A stretch of 64,000 bases of DNA from Pararhodobacter aggregans (GCF_003075525.1 NZ_QDDR01000007.1:1-64000); one strand, 5' to 3'. Positions 1 through 8,367 are shown, numbered from the stretch's first letter. Translations and numbers: made by a program. The notes: a model not told the origin generated them from the sequence alone.

Positions 1-296
1 TCATCGAGGCGCTGGCCGACAAGCTGGGCGCGGCGGTGGGCGCGTCGCGCGCGGCGGTGGATTCGGGCTATGCGCCGAACGACTGGCAGGTCGGCCAGAC
101 CGGCAAGGTGGTGGCCCCGGCGCTCTACGTGGCGGTGGGCATCTCGGGCGCGATCCAGCATCTGGCGGGGATGAAGGATTCCAAGGTGATCGTGGCGATC
201 AACAAGGACGAGGAGGCGCCGATCTTCCAGGTCGCCGATTACGGTCTGGTCGGTGACCTGTTCACCCTCGTCCCGGAACTGACCGCGAAACTGTGA
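1..296 (+). CDS. etfA: Electron transfer flavoprotein subunit alpha, C-terminal part
   Basis: Only the last ~98 codons are in the window; the 5' end lies outside it. The frame reads through [11 protein letters not shown], the Q-V-G-Q-T-G-K segment and the [20 protein letters not shown] stretch, which form the FAD-binding C-terminal domain of EtfA. EtfAB passes electrons from acyl-CoA dehydrogenases to EtfQO and the quinone pool, so this gene serves the several acyl-CoA dehydrogenases found further along. A 3-hydroxybutyryl-CoA dehydrogenase gene follows on the same strand. Ends with TGA at 294-296. Identity is firm; only completeness is limited. Confidence 0.96.
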   Translation, partial: IEALADKLGAAVGASRAAVDSGYAPNDWQVGQTGKVVAPALYVAVGISGAIQHLAGMKDSKVIVAINKDEEAPIFQVADYGLVGDLFTLVPELTAKL

Positions 297-302
297 GGGG
301 GT

Positions 303-326
303 GGTGCGTGCAAGCACGCACCCTAC
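303..326 (-). repeat. GTAG-tipped palindromic repeat (REP-like), copy 1
   Basis: Read on the minus strand it is GTAGG followed by TGCGTGC, a short loop and GCACGCA. It sits seven bases after the etfA stop codon, between two convergent genes, and can fold into a hairpin. Same family as the copies near 33.8, 40.4, 52.8-53.0, 55.6, 58.2 and 62.7 kb. Confidence 0.75.
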
Positions 327-380
327 GCAGCCGAGACAGCGGCCCGCCAGAGATGGCGGGCCGTTTGCCCTTGCCGCCCC

Positions 381-1040
381 TCACAGCGCCCCCTGCAGCA
401 GTGCCGCGCGCAGCCGTGCCAGGCCCTCCGCACGATCTTCGGGATCAAGGGCGATCTGGCGCAGCCCTTCCCGCGCCGTCACCGGACGGCGCAGCCAGTC
501 GGGCGCGGGCAAGTCGATCAGCACCCCCCGCGGCGGCAGAACCTCCACCAGCAGCCGCATCCGCGGCACCCAGGCTTCGACCAGCCCCCGGCGCACCAGC
601 GTGAAACGCTCGGGACAGACGGCAGCGAGACTGCCCAGCGCATGGCCGGTGAAGGCGAAGGCCGCGAAATCCACCTCCGGAAACAGGGCCTTGAGCGGCG
701 CCCGCGCGGCCAGAAACCGGTCGTTGCGGCGCGGATGCACGCGGTAGAAAACATTGGACAGATTGCCCAGCGGCGGCAGCACCAGCGCGAAGGCGACCGC
801 CCAGCGCGCCCGCCCCGCCAGCGCCGGGTCAGCCAGATGCAGGTCCACGCCTTCGACCTGCGCGGCGGGCACCAGCAGCCGGTCCAGCACCCGCGTCCCC
901 AGCGGCCCCGCCATCCGGTCCGGCCCCCGCGGCCCGATCAGCATCAGCGCCCGGTGGCGCAGCGCGGCGCAGGCCGGGCTCTGCCCCAGAGGCGGCACGC
1001 CCGCGCGCCCGCGGTCCAGCGGTTGCGGAAAGTGTTGCAT
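381..1040 (-). CDS. Uncharacterised protein, about 219 aa
   Basis: I do not recognise the family. Translation starts at the ATG at 1038-1040, preceded by a good AGGGGAC ribosome site; longer in-frame extensions would run through hbd and were not used. The middle holds a hydrophobic stretch (RWAVAFALVLPPLGNLSNV, about residues 75-93) and the first half has LIGPRGPDRMAG. There is no signal peptide. It lies convergent to etfA and divergent from hbd. Codon use looks like that of its neighbours, so it is probably real. Confidence 0.7.
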   Translation of the reverse strand: MQHFPQPLDRGRAGVPPLGQSPACAALRHRALMLIGPRGPDRMAGPLGTRVLDRLLVPAAQVEGVDLHLADPALAGRARWAVAFALVLPPLGNLSNVFYRVHPRRNDRFLAARAPLKALFPEVDFAAFAFTGHALGSLAAVCPERFTLVRRGLVEAWVPRMRLLVEVLPPRGVLIDLPAPDWLRRPVTAREGLRQIALDPEDRAEGLARLRAALLQGAL

Positions 1041-1184
1041 GGCCCGTCCCCTTTCATCGCCCGCCAGGAATTCTATCCCCGAATGCTTACAATCCCCTAA
1101 CCCCGCCCGGTTTCGCCGCGGGGTAAGACTTGCGCCCCCCGGCGCCGGATGCATAAGGTCGCCGCAATCAACCGGGGACAGGTC

Positions 1185-2060
1185 ATGGACATTCAGAGCG
1201 TGGGGATCGTCGGCGCGGGGCAGATGGGCAACGGGATCGCCCATGTCTTCGCCATGGCCGGCTTCGATGTGGTGCTCAACGACATCTCGGAGGACGCGCT
1301 GAGCCGGGCGCTGGCGCTGATCGACAAGAACCTCGAACGCCAGGTGCAGCGCGGCAAGATCGAGCCGGAGGTCAAGGCCGCCGCCCTCGCCCGGATCCGC
1401 ACCACGACCCGGCTGGCCGATGTCGGCCCGACCGATCTGGTGATCGAGGCCGCGACCGAGCGCGAGATGGTCAAGCAGGCGATCTTCGAGGATCTGCTGC
1501 CGCATCTGAAACCGCATACGATCCTGACCTCGAACACCTCGTCCATCTCGATCACCCGGCTGGCCAGCCGCACCGACCGGCCCGAACGCTTCATGGGTTT
1601 CCATTTCATGAACCCGGTGCCGGTGATGCAACTGGTGGAGCTGATCCGCGGCATCGCCACGGATGACGCGACCTACAAGACCATGCATGCGGTGGTCGAG
1701 AAGCTGGGCAAGACCGCCGCCTCGGCCGAGGATTTCCCGGCCTTCATCGTCAACCGCATCCTGATGCCGATGATCAACGAGGCGGTCTACACGCTTTACG
1801 AGGGCGTGGGCTCGGTCAAATCGATCGACGAATCGCTGAAACTGGGGGCCAACCACCCGATGGGCCCGCTGGAACTGGCGGATTTCATCGGGCTCGACAC
1901 CTGCCTCGCGATCATGAACGTGCTGCATGACGGGCTGGCGGATACCAAGTACCGCCCTTGCCCGCTGCTGACCAAATATGTCGAGGCCGGCTGGCTGGGC
2001 CGCAAGACCCAGCGCGGTTTCTACGATTACCGGGGCGAAGTCCCTGTCCCGACGCGGTGA
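1185..2060 (+). CDS. hbd: 3-hydroxybutyryl-CoA dehydrogenase
   Basis: NAD(P)-dependent interconversion of acetoacetyl-CoA and 3-hydroxybutyryl-CoA, used in butyrate/PHB metabolism and feeding the ethylmalonyl-CoA pathway, whose key enzyme ccr lies at 60 kb. The 291-aa length is normal for the family. The Rossmann motif GIVGAGQMGNGIA is at residues 6-18, the catalytic region GFHFMNPVPVMQLVELI is in the middle, and the C-terminal dimerisation domain has NRILMPMINEA and GANHPMGPLELADFIGLD. The ATG at 1185 follows GGGGAC by six bases; an upstream in-frame ATG at 1149 has no ribosome site. Confidence 0.95.
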   Translation: MDIQSVGIVGAGQMGNGIAHVFAMAGFDVVLNDISEDALSRALALIDKNLERQVQRGKIEPEVKAAALARIRTTTRLADVGPTDLVIEAATEREMVKQAIFEDLLPHLKPHTILTSNTSSISITRLASRTDRPERFMGFHFMNPVPVMQLVELIRGIATDDATYKTMHAVVEKLGKTAASAEDFPAFIVNRILMPMINEAVYTLYEGVGSVKSIDESLKLGANHPMGPLELADFIGLDTCLAIMNVLHDGLADTKYRPCPLLTKYVEAGWLGRKTQRGFYDYRGEVPVPTR

Positions 2061-2320
2061 GACAAAAGGAGGGGGGCCAGCCCCCCTCGGCGCGCGAGGC
2101 GCGCCTCACCCCCCGGGATATTTTCAGAACGAAGATACGAGGTTAAGGAAGGGTTAAGGCCCTTCTTTGCGCCGCAAATATCCTCGGGGGTGAATTGGCT
2201 GAAAGCCAAGAGGGGGCAGAAGGCCCCCTCCCTTCGGCGCCGCGGCACGCGGCGCCGCTGGTCGCCCGAGGAGGGCGCGGCGAAGCCGCTCCCGACGAGG
2301 GCGAAACCCCTCCCCCCTTT
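2061..2320. repeat. Composite intergenic repeat with TTAA-N7-TTAA (copy 1)
   Basis: The gap between convergent hbd and nadK contains a GGGGGGCCAGCCCCCC hairpin (2073-2088), then CCCCCCGGGATATTTT, then two TTAA tetramers exactly seven bases apart (2143-2146 and 2154-2157), then a partial mirror of the GATATTT part (CAAATATCCTCGGGGG). The same order of elements recurs at 33.6-33.75 kb. Several GC-rich stems could end transcription from both sides. No gene is seen here. Confidence 0.65.
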
Positions 2321-3100
2321 TCAGAAGAACTGCTCGCGGATCAGGCGTTCCTCCAGCCCGTGGCCGGGGTCGAAGAGCAGCCGGTGGCGGATCCGGGGTT
2401 CCGAGCGGACCTCGACCGAGACCACGTCGCGCACCGATTGTCCGTCCCCTTCCGCCATCACCGGCCGCTTGCCCGGGTCCAGCACGTCGAAGCGGACCGA
2501 GGCCGCCTTGGGCAGCAGCGCGCCGCGCCAGCGGCGGGGGCGGAAGGCGGCGACTGCCGTCAGGGCCAGCACATCGGCGCCGATCGGCAGGATCGGGCCA
2601 TGGGCCGAGTAGTTGTACGCGGTGGACCCGGCCGGCGTGGCCAAGAGCGCGCCGTCGCAGACCAGTTCCTCCATCCGCACCAGCCCGTCGACGGAAATCC
2701 GAAGCCGCGCCGCCTGCGGCCCGGCGCGCAGGAGCGAGACCTCGTTGATCGCCAGCGCCTCGTGCACCACGCCCTTGCGGTCGGTCGCTTTCATCGCCAG
2801 CGGGTTCAGCACCGTCTCCTGCGCCGCCTCCAGCCGGGCGGGCAGATCCTCGGTCGCGTAATTGTTCATCAGAAAGCCGACCGTGCCCCGGTTCATCCCG
2901 TAGACCGGCACATCGCGGTGCTGGGTGGCGTGCAGCGTCTCCAGCATGAAACCGTCGCCGCCCAGCGCCACGATCACCCCGGCCTGCGCCAGCGGCGCCT
3001 CGCCATAGAGCCCCACCAGTTCCGCGCGGGCGGCCTGCGCCGCCTCGGCATGGCTGGCCAGAAAGACGATGGGGCGTCGGCGGCCCTGCCCTGTGGTCAC
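2321..3100 (-). CDS. nadK: NAD kinase
   Basis: Phosphorylates NAD to NADP with ATP in the cytoplasm. The protein has the family's GGDG motif ([16 protein letters not shown], about residues 43-58), the NE-containing segment [10 protein letters not shown], and the glycine/threonine-rich [21 protein letters not shown] block. At 259 aa it matches alphaproteobacterial NadK. I place the start at the GTG at 3098-3100, behind a GGGAGAG ribosome site; the frame stays open further upstream but has no better start. It is divergent from glyA, with about 170 bp for two promoters. Confidence 0.95.
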   Translation of the reverse strand: MTTGQGRRRPIVFLASHAEAAQAARAELVGLYGEAPLAQAGVIVALGGDGFMLETLHATQHRDVPVYGMNRGTVGFLMNNYATEDLPARLEAAQETVLNPLAMKATDRKGVVHEALAINEVSLLRAGPQAARLRISVDGLVRMEELVCDGALLATPAGSTAYNYSAHGPILPIGADVLALTAVAAFRPRRWRGALLPKAASVRFDVLDPGKRPVMAEGDGQSVRDVVSVEVRSEPRIRHRLLFDPGHGLEERLIREQFF

Positions 3101-3274
3101 GTTTCTCTCCCGCTCGTCCCGGCCCGTCAGGTTTCGCAAATGCGGCGCGGGCCCGCAATCGGAAAGGGCAATTCGCATCCGGCGCGCATTGCGGCGTTTT
3201 CAGCGCTTTCCGCACAGGCGGGGCTGCGATAAACAGCGCCACGACAGCCCCCTTGCCTTGCCCCGGAGATGCGC

Positions 3275-4561
3275 ATGACCCCCTCGACCGGCTTCTTCAC
3301 CGAAGACCTCGCCACCCGCGACCCCGAGATCGCCCGGGCCATCGGCCTCGAACTGGGCCGTCAGCGCGACGAGATCGAGCTGATCGCCTCGGAAAACATC
3401 GTGTCCAAGGCGGTGATGCAGGCCCAGGGCTCGGTCATGACGAACAAGTATGCCGAGGGCTATCCGGGCAAGCGCTATTACGGCGGCTGCCAGTATGTCG
3501 ACATCGCCGAGGAACTGGCGATCGAGCGCGCCAAGCAGCTCTTCGGCTGCAACTTCGCCAACGTGCAGCCGAACTCGGGCAGCCAGATGAACCAGGCGGT
3601 GTTCCTGGCGCTCTTGCAGCCCGGCGACACCTTCATGGGCCTCGACCTCAATTCGGGCGGGCACCTGACGCATGGCAGCCCGGTCAACATGTCGGGCAAG
3701 TGGTTCAACGTCGTCTCCTACGGGGTGCGGGCGCAGGACCAGATCCTCGATATGGACGAGGTCCGGGCCAAGGCGCGCGAGCACAAGCCGAAGCTGATCC
3801 TGGCCGGTGGCACTGCCTATTCCCGCGTCTGGGACTGGGCCGCCTTCCGCGAGATCGCCGACGAGGTCGGGGCCTATCTGCACGTCGACATGGCGCATAT
3901 CGCGGGTCTCGTGGCGGGGGGCGTCCATCCCTCGCCGCTGGAGCACGCGCATGTCTGCACCACGACGACCCACAAGTCGCTGCGCGGCCCGCGGGGCGGG
4001 ATGATCCTGTGCAACGACCCGGACATCGCCAAGAAGATCAACTCGGCCGTGTTCCCGGGTCTGCAGGGCGGGCCGCTGATGCATGTGATCGCCGCCAAGG
4101 CCGTGGCCTTCGGCGAGGCGCTGGAGCCCGGCTTCAAGGATTACGCGGCGCAGGTGGTGAAGAACGCGCAGGCGATGGCCGATCAGCTGCTCAAGGGCGG
4201 GATCAACATCGTCTCGGGCGGGACCGACAACCACCTGATGCTGGCCGACCTGCGGCCGAAGAAGGTGACCGGCAAGGCGGCCGAGGCGGCGCTGGGCCGC
4301 GCCCATATCACCTGCAACAAGAACGGCATTCCGTTTGACCCGGAAAAGCCCTTCGTCACCTCGGGCATCCGGCTGGGCACCCCCGCCGGCACCACCCGCG
4401 GCTTCAGCGAGGCCGAGTTCCGCCAGATCGCCGACTGGATCGTCGAGGTGGTGGACGGGCTCGCCGCCCATGGCGAGGGTGGCAATGCCGAGGTCGAGGC
4501 CGCCGTCCGCGCCAAGGTGCAGGCCCTTTGTGACCGCTTCCCGCTCTACCCCGGGCTCTGA
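3275..4561 (+). CDS. glyA: Serine hydroxymethyltransferase
   Basis: PLP enzyme converting serine and tetrahydrofolate to glycine and 5,10-methylene-THF, the main source of one-carbon units. The Schiff-base lysine is in [13 protein letters not shown] (Lys about 234). [11 protein letters not shown] and [12 protein letters not shown] near the N-terminus and GGTDNHLML later are family signatures. Two in-frame ATGs, 3269 and 3275, are possible; the second is preferred because CGGAG lies six bases before it, while it abuts the first. Length 428 aa is typical. I saw no convincing riboswitch in the leader. Confidence 0.97.
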   Translation: MTPSTGFFTEDLATRDPEIARAIGLELGRQRDEIELIASENIVSKAVMQAQGSVMTNKYAEGYPGKRYYGGCQYVDIAEELAIERAKQLFGCNFANVQPNSGSQMNQAVFLALLQPGDTFMGLDLNSGGHLTHGSPVNMSGKWFNVVSYGVRAQDQILDMDEVRAKAREHKPKLILAGGTAYSRVWDWAAFREIADEVGAYLHVDMAHIAGLVAGGVHPSPLEHAHVCTTTTHKSLRGPRGGMILCNDPDIAKKINSAVFPGLQGGPLMHVIAAKAVAFGEALEPGFKDYAAQVVKNAQAMADQLLKGGINIVSGGTDNHLMLADLRPKKVTGKAAEAALGRAHITCNKNGIPFDPEKPFVTSGIRLGTPAGTTRGFSEAEFRQIADWIVEVVDGLAAHGEGGNAEVEAAVRAKVQALCDRFPLYPGL

Positions 4562-4651
4562 GCGCTGGGCGGACGGGCGACACGGCGGCTCGAACGCGCG
4601 TTGGGCGACACGGTCCGCGCGCGCCTGCCGGCTCCGATCGAGGAGCCGGCG

Positions 4652-5419
4652 ATGTTCGTGCTCAAGCATCTCTGGGCCGGGCTCTTCGGCGGCGTGCTGC
4701 TTGTCGCCATCTTGCTGTCGAACCTGCTGTGGGACCCGGCCTGGCCGGTTGCCCGCTATGACGCGCTTTTCCTCGTCGCGCTGCTGACCCAGGCGCTTTT
4801 CCTGCATTACCGGCTGGAATCGCGCGAGGAAGTGGCGGCCCTGGTCGCCTTTTCCGTGCTGGGGCTGGGGATCGAGGGCTACAACACCGCCAGCGGTCAC
4901 TGGTCCTATCCCGAGGAAGGCGCCTTCGCCGTGGCCCATGTGCCGCTCTTCGTCGGCGCCATGTATGCGGCGGTCGGCGTCTGCGTGATCCGCATGATCC
5001 GCATTTTCGACATGACCTTCGCCCCCTATCCGCCGCGCCCCGTGGCCTTTGCCCTGGCCGCGGCGATCTATGCGAATTTCTTCACCCAGCATCTGTGGAT
5101 CGACCTGCGGATCGGCCTTTTCGCGCTGATCCTGCTGACTTTCTGGCGGACGCGAATCTGGTTCACGCCCTGCCCGGGACGGCGCTGGTGGATGCCGATG
5201 CTGCTGTCGCTCGTGCTGTCGGCGCTGGGGGTCTGGCTGGCCGAGAATCTGGGCACCGTCACCGGCACCTGGCTCTATGACGGGCAGGCGGTGCATGAAT
5301 GGGTCAGCCTCGCGACCCTTGGCTCGTGGGTGCTGTTCCTTTATGTCGCGCTCATGGTGGCCCTGGCGGTCCTGCCGGAGGCCACAGCCCGCGCCCCGCT
5401 CACGCCCGTCGAAGATTGA
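4652..5419 (+). CDS. DUF817 family membrane protein
   Basis: A 255-aa protein with about seven or eight hydrophobic helices spread over its length. The motifs GIEGYNTASGHWSYPEEG and ANFFTQHLWIDLRI, together with EWVSLATLGSWVLFLYVALM, fit the DUF817 family of inner-membrane proteins, whose function is unknown. Translation starts at the ATG at 4652, six bases after AGGAG. The alpha/beta hydrolase gene follows after eight bases, so the two are probably co-transcribed, possibly as a tail of the glyA unit. Confidence 0.85.
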   Translation: MFVLKHLWAGLFGGVLLVAILLSNLLWDPAWPVARYDALFLVALLTQALFLHYRLESREEVAALVAFSVLGLGIEGYNTASGHWSYPEEGAFAVAHVPLFVGAMYAAVGVCVIRMIRIFDMTFAPYPPRPVAFALAAAIYANFFTQHLWIDLRIGLFALILLTFWRTRIWFTPCPGRRWWMPMLLSLVLSALGVWLAENLGTVTGTWLYDGQAVHEWVSLATLGSWVLFLYVALMVALAVLPEATARAPLTPVED

Positions 5420-5427
5420 GGTCTGAC

Positions 5428-6201
5428 ATGCCCCTGCTGACCACCCTCCGCCACGGCACGCCGACCGATCTGCCGCCCTTGCTGATCGTGCACGGGCTTT
5501 TCGGCTCGGCCCGCAACTGGGGGGCCATCGCCAAGCGCATCTCCGACAGCCGCGCCGTGGTGGCGGTGGACATGCGCAACCATGCGGGCAGTTTCTGGGA
5601 CGAGGAGCATACCTATCCCGCCATGGCCGCCGACCTCGCCGCGGTGATCGAGGCCGAGGGCCGGCCCATGGACGTGATGGGGCATTCGATGGGTGGCAAG
5701 ACCTCGATGTGGCTGGCCCTGACCCGGCCCGAGCTGGTCAACCGGCTGGTGGTGGCCGATATCGCGCCCGTCGCTTATGGCCACAGCCAGAATCACCTGA
5801 TCGCCGCCATGCGCGGCCTCGACCTGAGCGGGCTCGACAACCGGCGCGAGGCCGATGCGCGGCTGGCCGAGACGGTCAGCGACCCCGGCGTGCGCGCCTT
5901 CCTGCTGCAATCGCTGGATCTGAAGGCCGAGCCGCCCTGCTGGCGGCTCAACCTCGACGCGCTGGAGCGGCAAATGGACCTTATCACCGGCTGGCCGGAC
6001 ACGAGCGGCCTGACGCCCTATACCGGTCCCACGCTGTTCCTGTCCGGCGCGCTGTCCGATTACGTCACGCCCGAGGCCCGCCCGGCGATCCGCGCCCTGT
6101 TCCCGCAGGCGCGTTTCGCCAAACTGCCCGGCGCGGGCCATTGGCTGCATGCCGAAAAGCCGCGCGATTTCGAGGCGACGCTGCGGGTGTTCTTCGACTG
6201 A
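5428..6201 (+). CDS. Alpha/beta-fold hydrolase (YbfF-like esterase family)
   Basis: 257-aa cytoplasmic hydrolase with the nucleophile elbow GHSMGGK (Ser about residue 80), the oxyanion-region HGLFGSARNW near the N-terminus, and a late GHWLHAEKP carrying the presumed catalytic His. This matches the YbfF/acyl-esterase group, which cleaves short acyl esters or acyl-CoA; the physiological substrate cannot be told from sequence. Starts eight bases after the DUF817 stop codon, so it is likely translated from the same message. Confidence 0.88.
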   Translation: MPLLTTLRHGTPTDLPPLLIVHGLFGSARNWGAIAKRISDSRAVVAVDMRNHAGSFWDEEHTYPAMAADLAAVIEAEGRPMDVMGHSMGGKTSMWLALTRPELVNRLVVADIAPVAYGHSQNHLIAAMRGLDLSGLDNRREADARLAETVSDPGVRAFLLQSLDLKAEPPCWRLNLDALERQMDLITGWPDTSGLTPYTGPTLFLSGALSDYVTPEARPAIRALFPQARFAKLPGAGHWLHAEKPRDFEATLRVFFD

Positions 6202-6205
6202 TCCG

Positions 6206-6388
6206 TCAGAGCGATTGCAGCTTGCGCGCCACCAGCCAGCTGACCGGCAGCGCCAGCAACGCGCCGATGACCGCCGCCACGATGATCGACTGGAAGTCGT
6301 ACAGGTTCAGCGACACCGCAACCACGACGCCGATCCCGGCCAGCGTGGTTCCGACGATGGCGTACAGCAGGCTCGTCAGGCGAAACAT
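6206..6388 (-). CDS. Small two-helix membrane protein, 60 aa
   Basis: Sixty residues with two hydrophobic spans (LLYAIVGTTLAGIGVVVAVSL and IIVAAVIGALLALPVSWLVA) and a short basic tail ending VARKLQSL. Close relatives in Rhodobacterales are, as I recall, often labelled CTP synthetase, which cannot be right for a protein this small with no catalytic domain. Two in-frame ATGs occur as ATGACCATG; the inner one (6386-6388) is spaced six bases from GAGGG and is preferred. Function unknown; inner-membrane location inferred. Confidence 0.75.
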   Translation of the reverse strand: MFRLTSLLYAIVGTTLAGIGVVVAVSLNLYDFQSIIVAAVIGALLALPVSWLVARKLQSL

Positions 6389-6474
6389 GGTCATCCCTCT
6401 CGTACTGGTTTCGCCAAGCATAGCGGCGGTGGCGGCGGTGTCCTTGATCTTGCTCAAGTTGTGCCCGGCCGACC

Positions 6475-6777
6475 TCAGCCGCCGCAGTCGAGCCGCGCAT
6501 TCATCACCCCGCTGTCGCCCTGCGCGCTGCCCGCGACCAGCGCGCAGCCGCTGACGGCCTCGGCGGCGCGGGGCATGGCGGCCAGGATCGCCTGGTGCTG
6601 GCCGCGGCGGGCATAGCCAAGGCGGATCACCTGCACCCGGGGCCGCGCCCGGTCACGGTCCACGTAGACCGCATAGTCGCGGCCGTCGAGCGTGACGCGC
6701 CCTTCCTCGGCCCCCCAGAAGGCACGGTCGGGCGAGGCACAGGCGGCAAGCAGCAGAAGGGCAAGGAGCGGGCGCAT
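6475..6777 (-). CDS. Small putative lipoprotein, 100 aa
   Basis: Begins MRPLLALLLLAACASPDRAF, a short signal sequence with a lipobox (LLAAC, Cys 13), so it is probably anchored to the outer or inner membrane. The mature part has VTLDGRDYAVYVDRDR and two further cysteines (SGC and LDCGG) that could form a disulfide. No known domain recognised. The start at 6775-6777 is chosen because it gives a clean signal peptide; the 16 residues before it are not signal-like. A TTAA-N7-TTAA site sits 24-38 bases upstream. Confidence 0.75.
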   Translation of the reverse strand: MRPLLALLLLAACASPDRAFWGAEEGRVTLDGRDYAVYVDRDRARPRVQVIRLGYARRGQHQAILAAMPRAAEAVSGCALVAGSAQGDSGVMNARLDCGG

Positions 6778-6800
6778 CCCGCGAGTGTCGCGCCCCTTGG

Positions 6801-6815
6801 TTAACGCAGGCTTAA
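6801..6815. promoter_or_regulatory. TTAA-N7-TTAA site upstream of the lipoprotein gene (CtrA-box-like)
   Basis: TTAA at 6801-6804 and 6812-6815 are separated by exactly seven bases, and the flanks give GGTTAAC...CTTAAC. This spacing is that of the CtrA consensus in alphaproteobacteria (known family fact). It lies just upstream of the lipoprotein start on the minus strand and about 50 bp upstream of tRNA-Val on the plus strand. Binding is inferred only. Confidence 0.45.
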
Positions 6816-6865
6816 CGCGAGCCACCCTTGCGAGCGGGGGCCCGCTTGCGCTATCAGGGCGGCGC

Positions 6866-6941
6866 GGGTGATTAGCTCAGTTGGTAGAGCGTCTCGTTTA
6901 CACCGAGAATGTCGGCGGTTCGAGTCCGTCATCACCCACCA
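6866..6941 (+). tRNA. tRNA-Val (anticodon TAC)
   Basis: The acceptor stem GGGTGAT (6866-6872) pairs with ATCACCC (6931-6937), followed by A and an encoded CCA (6939-6941). The D-arm TAGCTCAGTTGGTAGAGC, the anticodon stem TCTCG/CGAGA around the loop TTTACAC, and the T-arm with GGTTCGAGTCC are all present. TAC in the loop gives valine. Length is 76 nt including CCA. It stands alone. Confidence 0.97.
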
Positions 6942-6960
6942 TTCCCCGACCACCAGCCAT

Positions 6961-6994
6961 GAAAAAAGCCCCGATCCGCAAGGGACCGGGGCCT
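6961..6994 (-). terminator. Rho-independent terminator of the fasciclin gene
   Basis: On the minus strand an arm GGCCCCGGTCC, a short loop and GGATCGGGGC are followed by CTTTTTTC. It starts about 23 bases after the fasciclin stop codon and may also help end tRNA-Val transcription from the other side. Confidence 0.8.
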
Positions 6995-7016
6995 TCTGCA
7001 ACCGATGGGCCGGATC

Positions 7017-7559
7017 TTACATCGCCGGCAGCAGGACGTGGTCGATCACATGGATCACGCCGTTCGACTGGATCACGTCGGCGGTGGTGACATGGGCCAT
7101 GTTGCCCTGACCGTCTTCGATGGTGATGACGCCATCCACGTTGGTGGCGGTGAATTCGCAGCCGCCCACGGTGGTGAAGGTATGCGAGCCGCCATCGGCC
7201 GAGATCATGCCGTTGATGTCACCCCAAAGCGCGCGGGCCGGGATCACGTGGCAGGTCAGGATGGTCTGCAGGGTCTGCAGGTTTTCCGGCTTCAGCAGGT
7301 CCTCGACGGTGCCCGCGGGCAGCATGGCGAAGGCTTCATCGGTCGGCGCCAGCACGGTGAAGGGGCCCTCGCCCTGCAGCGTGTCCACCAGGCCCGCGGC
7401 CTGAACGGCGGCAACCAGCGTGGTGTGGATCGGCGAGTTCACCGCGTTCTCGATGATGTTCATCGATTCCATCATCGGCGCACCGCCGACGGTCGGATTG
7501 GCCAGCGCGAAGGTCGAGCTGAAGGCGGTGATGGCGGCAGCAGCAAAAAGCGTTTTCAT
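7017..7559 (-). CDS. Secreted fasciclin (FAS1) domain protein
   Basis: 180 aa: a signal peptide (MKTLFAAAAITAFSSTFALA) then one FAS1 domain with the H1 box (GPFTVLAPTDEAFAML) and H2 box (NGVIHVIDHVLLP). FAS1 domains are extracellular or periplasmic adhesion modules. Two cysteines (LTCHVIPA and GGCEFTA) could pair. The ATG at 7557-7559 is preceded by GGGAGA. The gene sits directly downstream, on the same strand, of an ECF sigma / RskA-type anti-sigma pair, which suggests it is a target of that sigma factor, as with SigK/RskA and the fasciclin proteins MPT70/MPT83 in mycobacteria. Confidence 0.92.
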   Translation of the reverse strand: MKTLFAAAAITAFSSTFALANPTVGGAPMMESMNIIENAVNSPIHTTLVAAVQAAGLVDTLQGEGPFTVLAPTDEAFAMLPAGTVEDLLKPENLQTLQTILTCHVIPARALWGDINGMISADGGSHTFTTVGGCEFTATNVDGVITIEDGQGNMAHVTTADVIQSNGVIHVIDHVLLPAM

Positions 7560-7622
7560 GTGGTTTCTCCCTTGGAACCAGATCAGGGGCGTTTCCTTTG
7601 CCCATGACCCAGTTACGAAGCG

Positions 7623-7659
7623 AAAGGCGCGGCAGTTTCCTGCCGCGCCCTTTTTCTTT
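7623..7659. terminator. Strong hairpin with a plus-strand T-run
   Basis: GGCGCGGCAG (7626-7635), loop TTTC and CTGCCGCGCC (7640-7649) form a perfect 10-bp stem followed on the plus strand by TTTTTCTTT. On the minus strand only three Ts follow, yet the genes here are on the minus strand. It probably ends the sigma/anti-sigma message or isolates the fasciclin promoter. Confidence 0.75.
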
Positions 7660-7689
7660 GTCACAGGCTCGTGAGCAGAGCCGCTTGGG

Positions 7690-8367
7690 TCAGAGGCTGG
7701 TGAGCGGCGCCGCGGCCAGAACCGGCCCGGTCGGCAGATCGCCGGGCGATCCGCCCTCGGGCTCCAGCGAGACGGCCAGCGTCACGCCCGGGCCGACGGC
7801 ATCGGTGGCCAGCGCCTCGTGATCGCCCCTGAGCAGGCCCAGCGAGCGCGGCACGCCGTCCTCGCCGATCGCCCAGAGCTGATAGTCCTGCCCCGCGCCC
7901 GCACCCGGGCCGCTGCGGTCGATCTGCAACATCGCGCCGTCGAAGCGGGCCTCGAACACCAGCGCGCCGCCATCCAGCCGGGCGACCAGCTCGGCCGGTT
8001 GCGGCGGGAATTGCGGCCAGATCACCACGGCCAGCGCCAGCACCGCCGCCACCAGCGTCCCGCTCAGCCACAGCCAGCCGAAGCGGCGGCGTCCGGCCGG
8101 GGCCGGGGCCTCGTCCCCCCCGAAGAGCGCCGCCTCGACCCGGGGGAAGACCTCGGGCGAGACGGGGCCATCCTCGTAGGCCGCGTTCAGCAGCGCCAGC
8201 CGGTTCTCCCAGGCGGCGATGCGTTCCTGCAACGCGCCTTCAAGCTCGGCGCGCTTGGCCACCGCCTGCCGCTCGGGCGCGGGCAGCACGCCCAGCACGT
8301 ATTCCGCGGCCAGAAGGTCGTCGCGGTCCTCGGGCGGCCAGGCGTCGGATTGAAAGGTGTCGCTCAT
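7690..8367 (-). CDS. Anti-sigma factor, RskA-like
   Basis: 225 aa. The N-terminal part (LLAAEYVLGVLPAPERQAVA, residues ~19-38, then ENRLALLNAAYE) resembles the cytoplasmic sigma-binding domain of RskA-type anti-sigma factors. One membrane helix follows (GWLWLSGTLVAAVLALAVVI, about residues 95-117), then a periplasmic RskA-like domain (QDYQLWAIGEDGVPRSLG, VSLEPEGGSP). Its ATG overlaps the sigma factor stop codon as ATGA, so the two are translationally coupled. Expected to hold the ECF sigma factor at the membrane until an envelope signal triggers release. Confidence 0.88.
   Translation of the reverse strand: MSDTFQSDAWPPEDRDDLLAAEYVLGVLPAPERQAVAKRAELEGALQERIAAWENRLALLNAAYEDGPVSPEVFPRVEAALFGGDEAPAPAGRRRFGWLWLSGTLVAAVLALAVVIWPQFPPQPAELVARLDGGALVFEARFDGAMLQIDRSGPGAGAGQDYQLWAIGEDGVPRSLGLLRGDHEALATDAVGPGVTLAVSLEPEGGSPGDLPTGPVLAAAPLTSL

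Noticed and set aside
3101-3274. A possible riboswitch (glycine, SAM or THF type) upstream of glyA
   Set aside because: I could not find the conserved core of any of these classes; only ordinary GC-rich sequence is seen.
6206-6388. CTP synthetase label for the small membrane protein
   Set aside because: Sixty residues with two membrane helices cannot be this enzyme; the label would be a propagated error.
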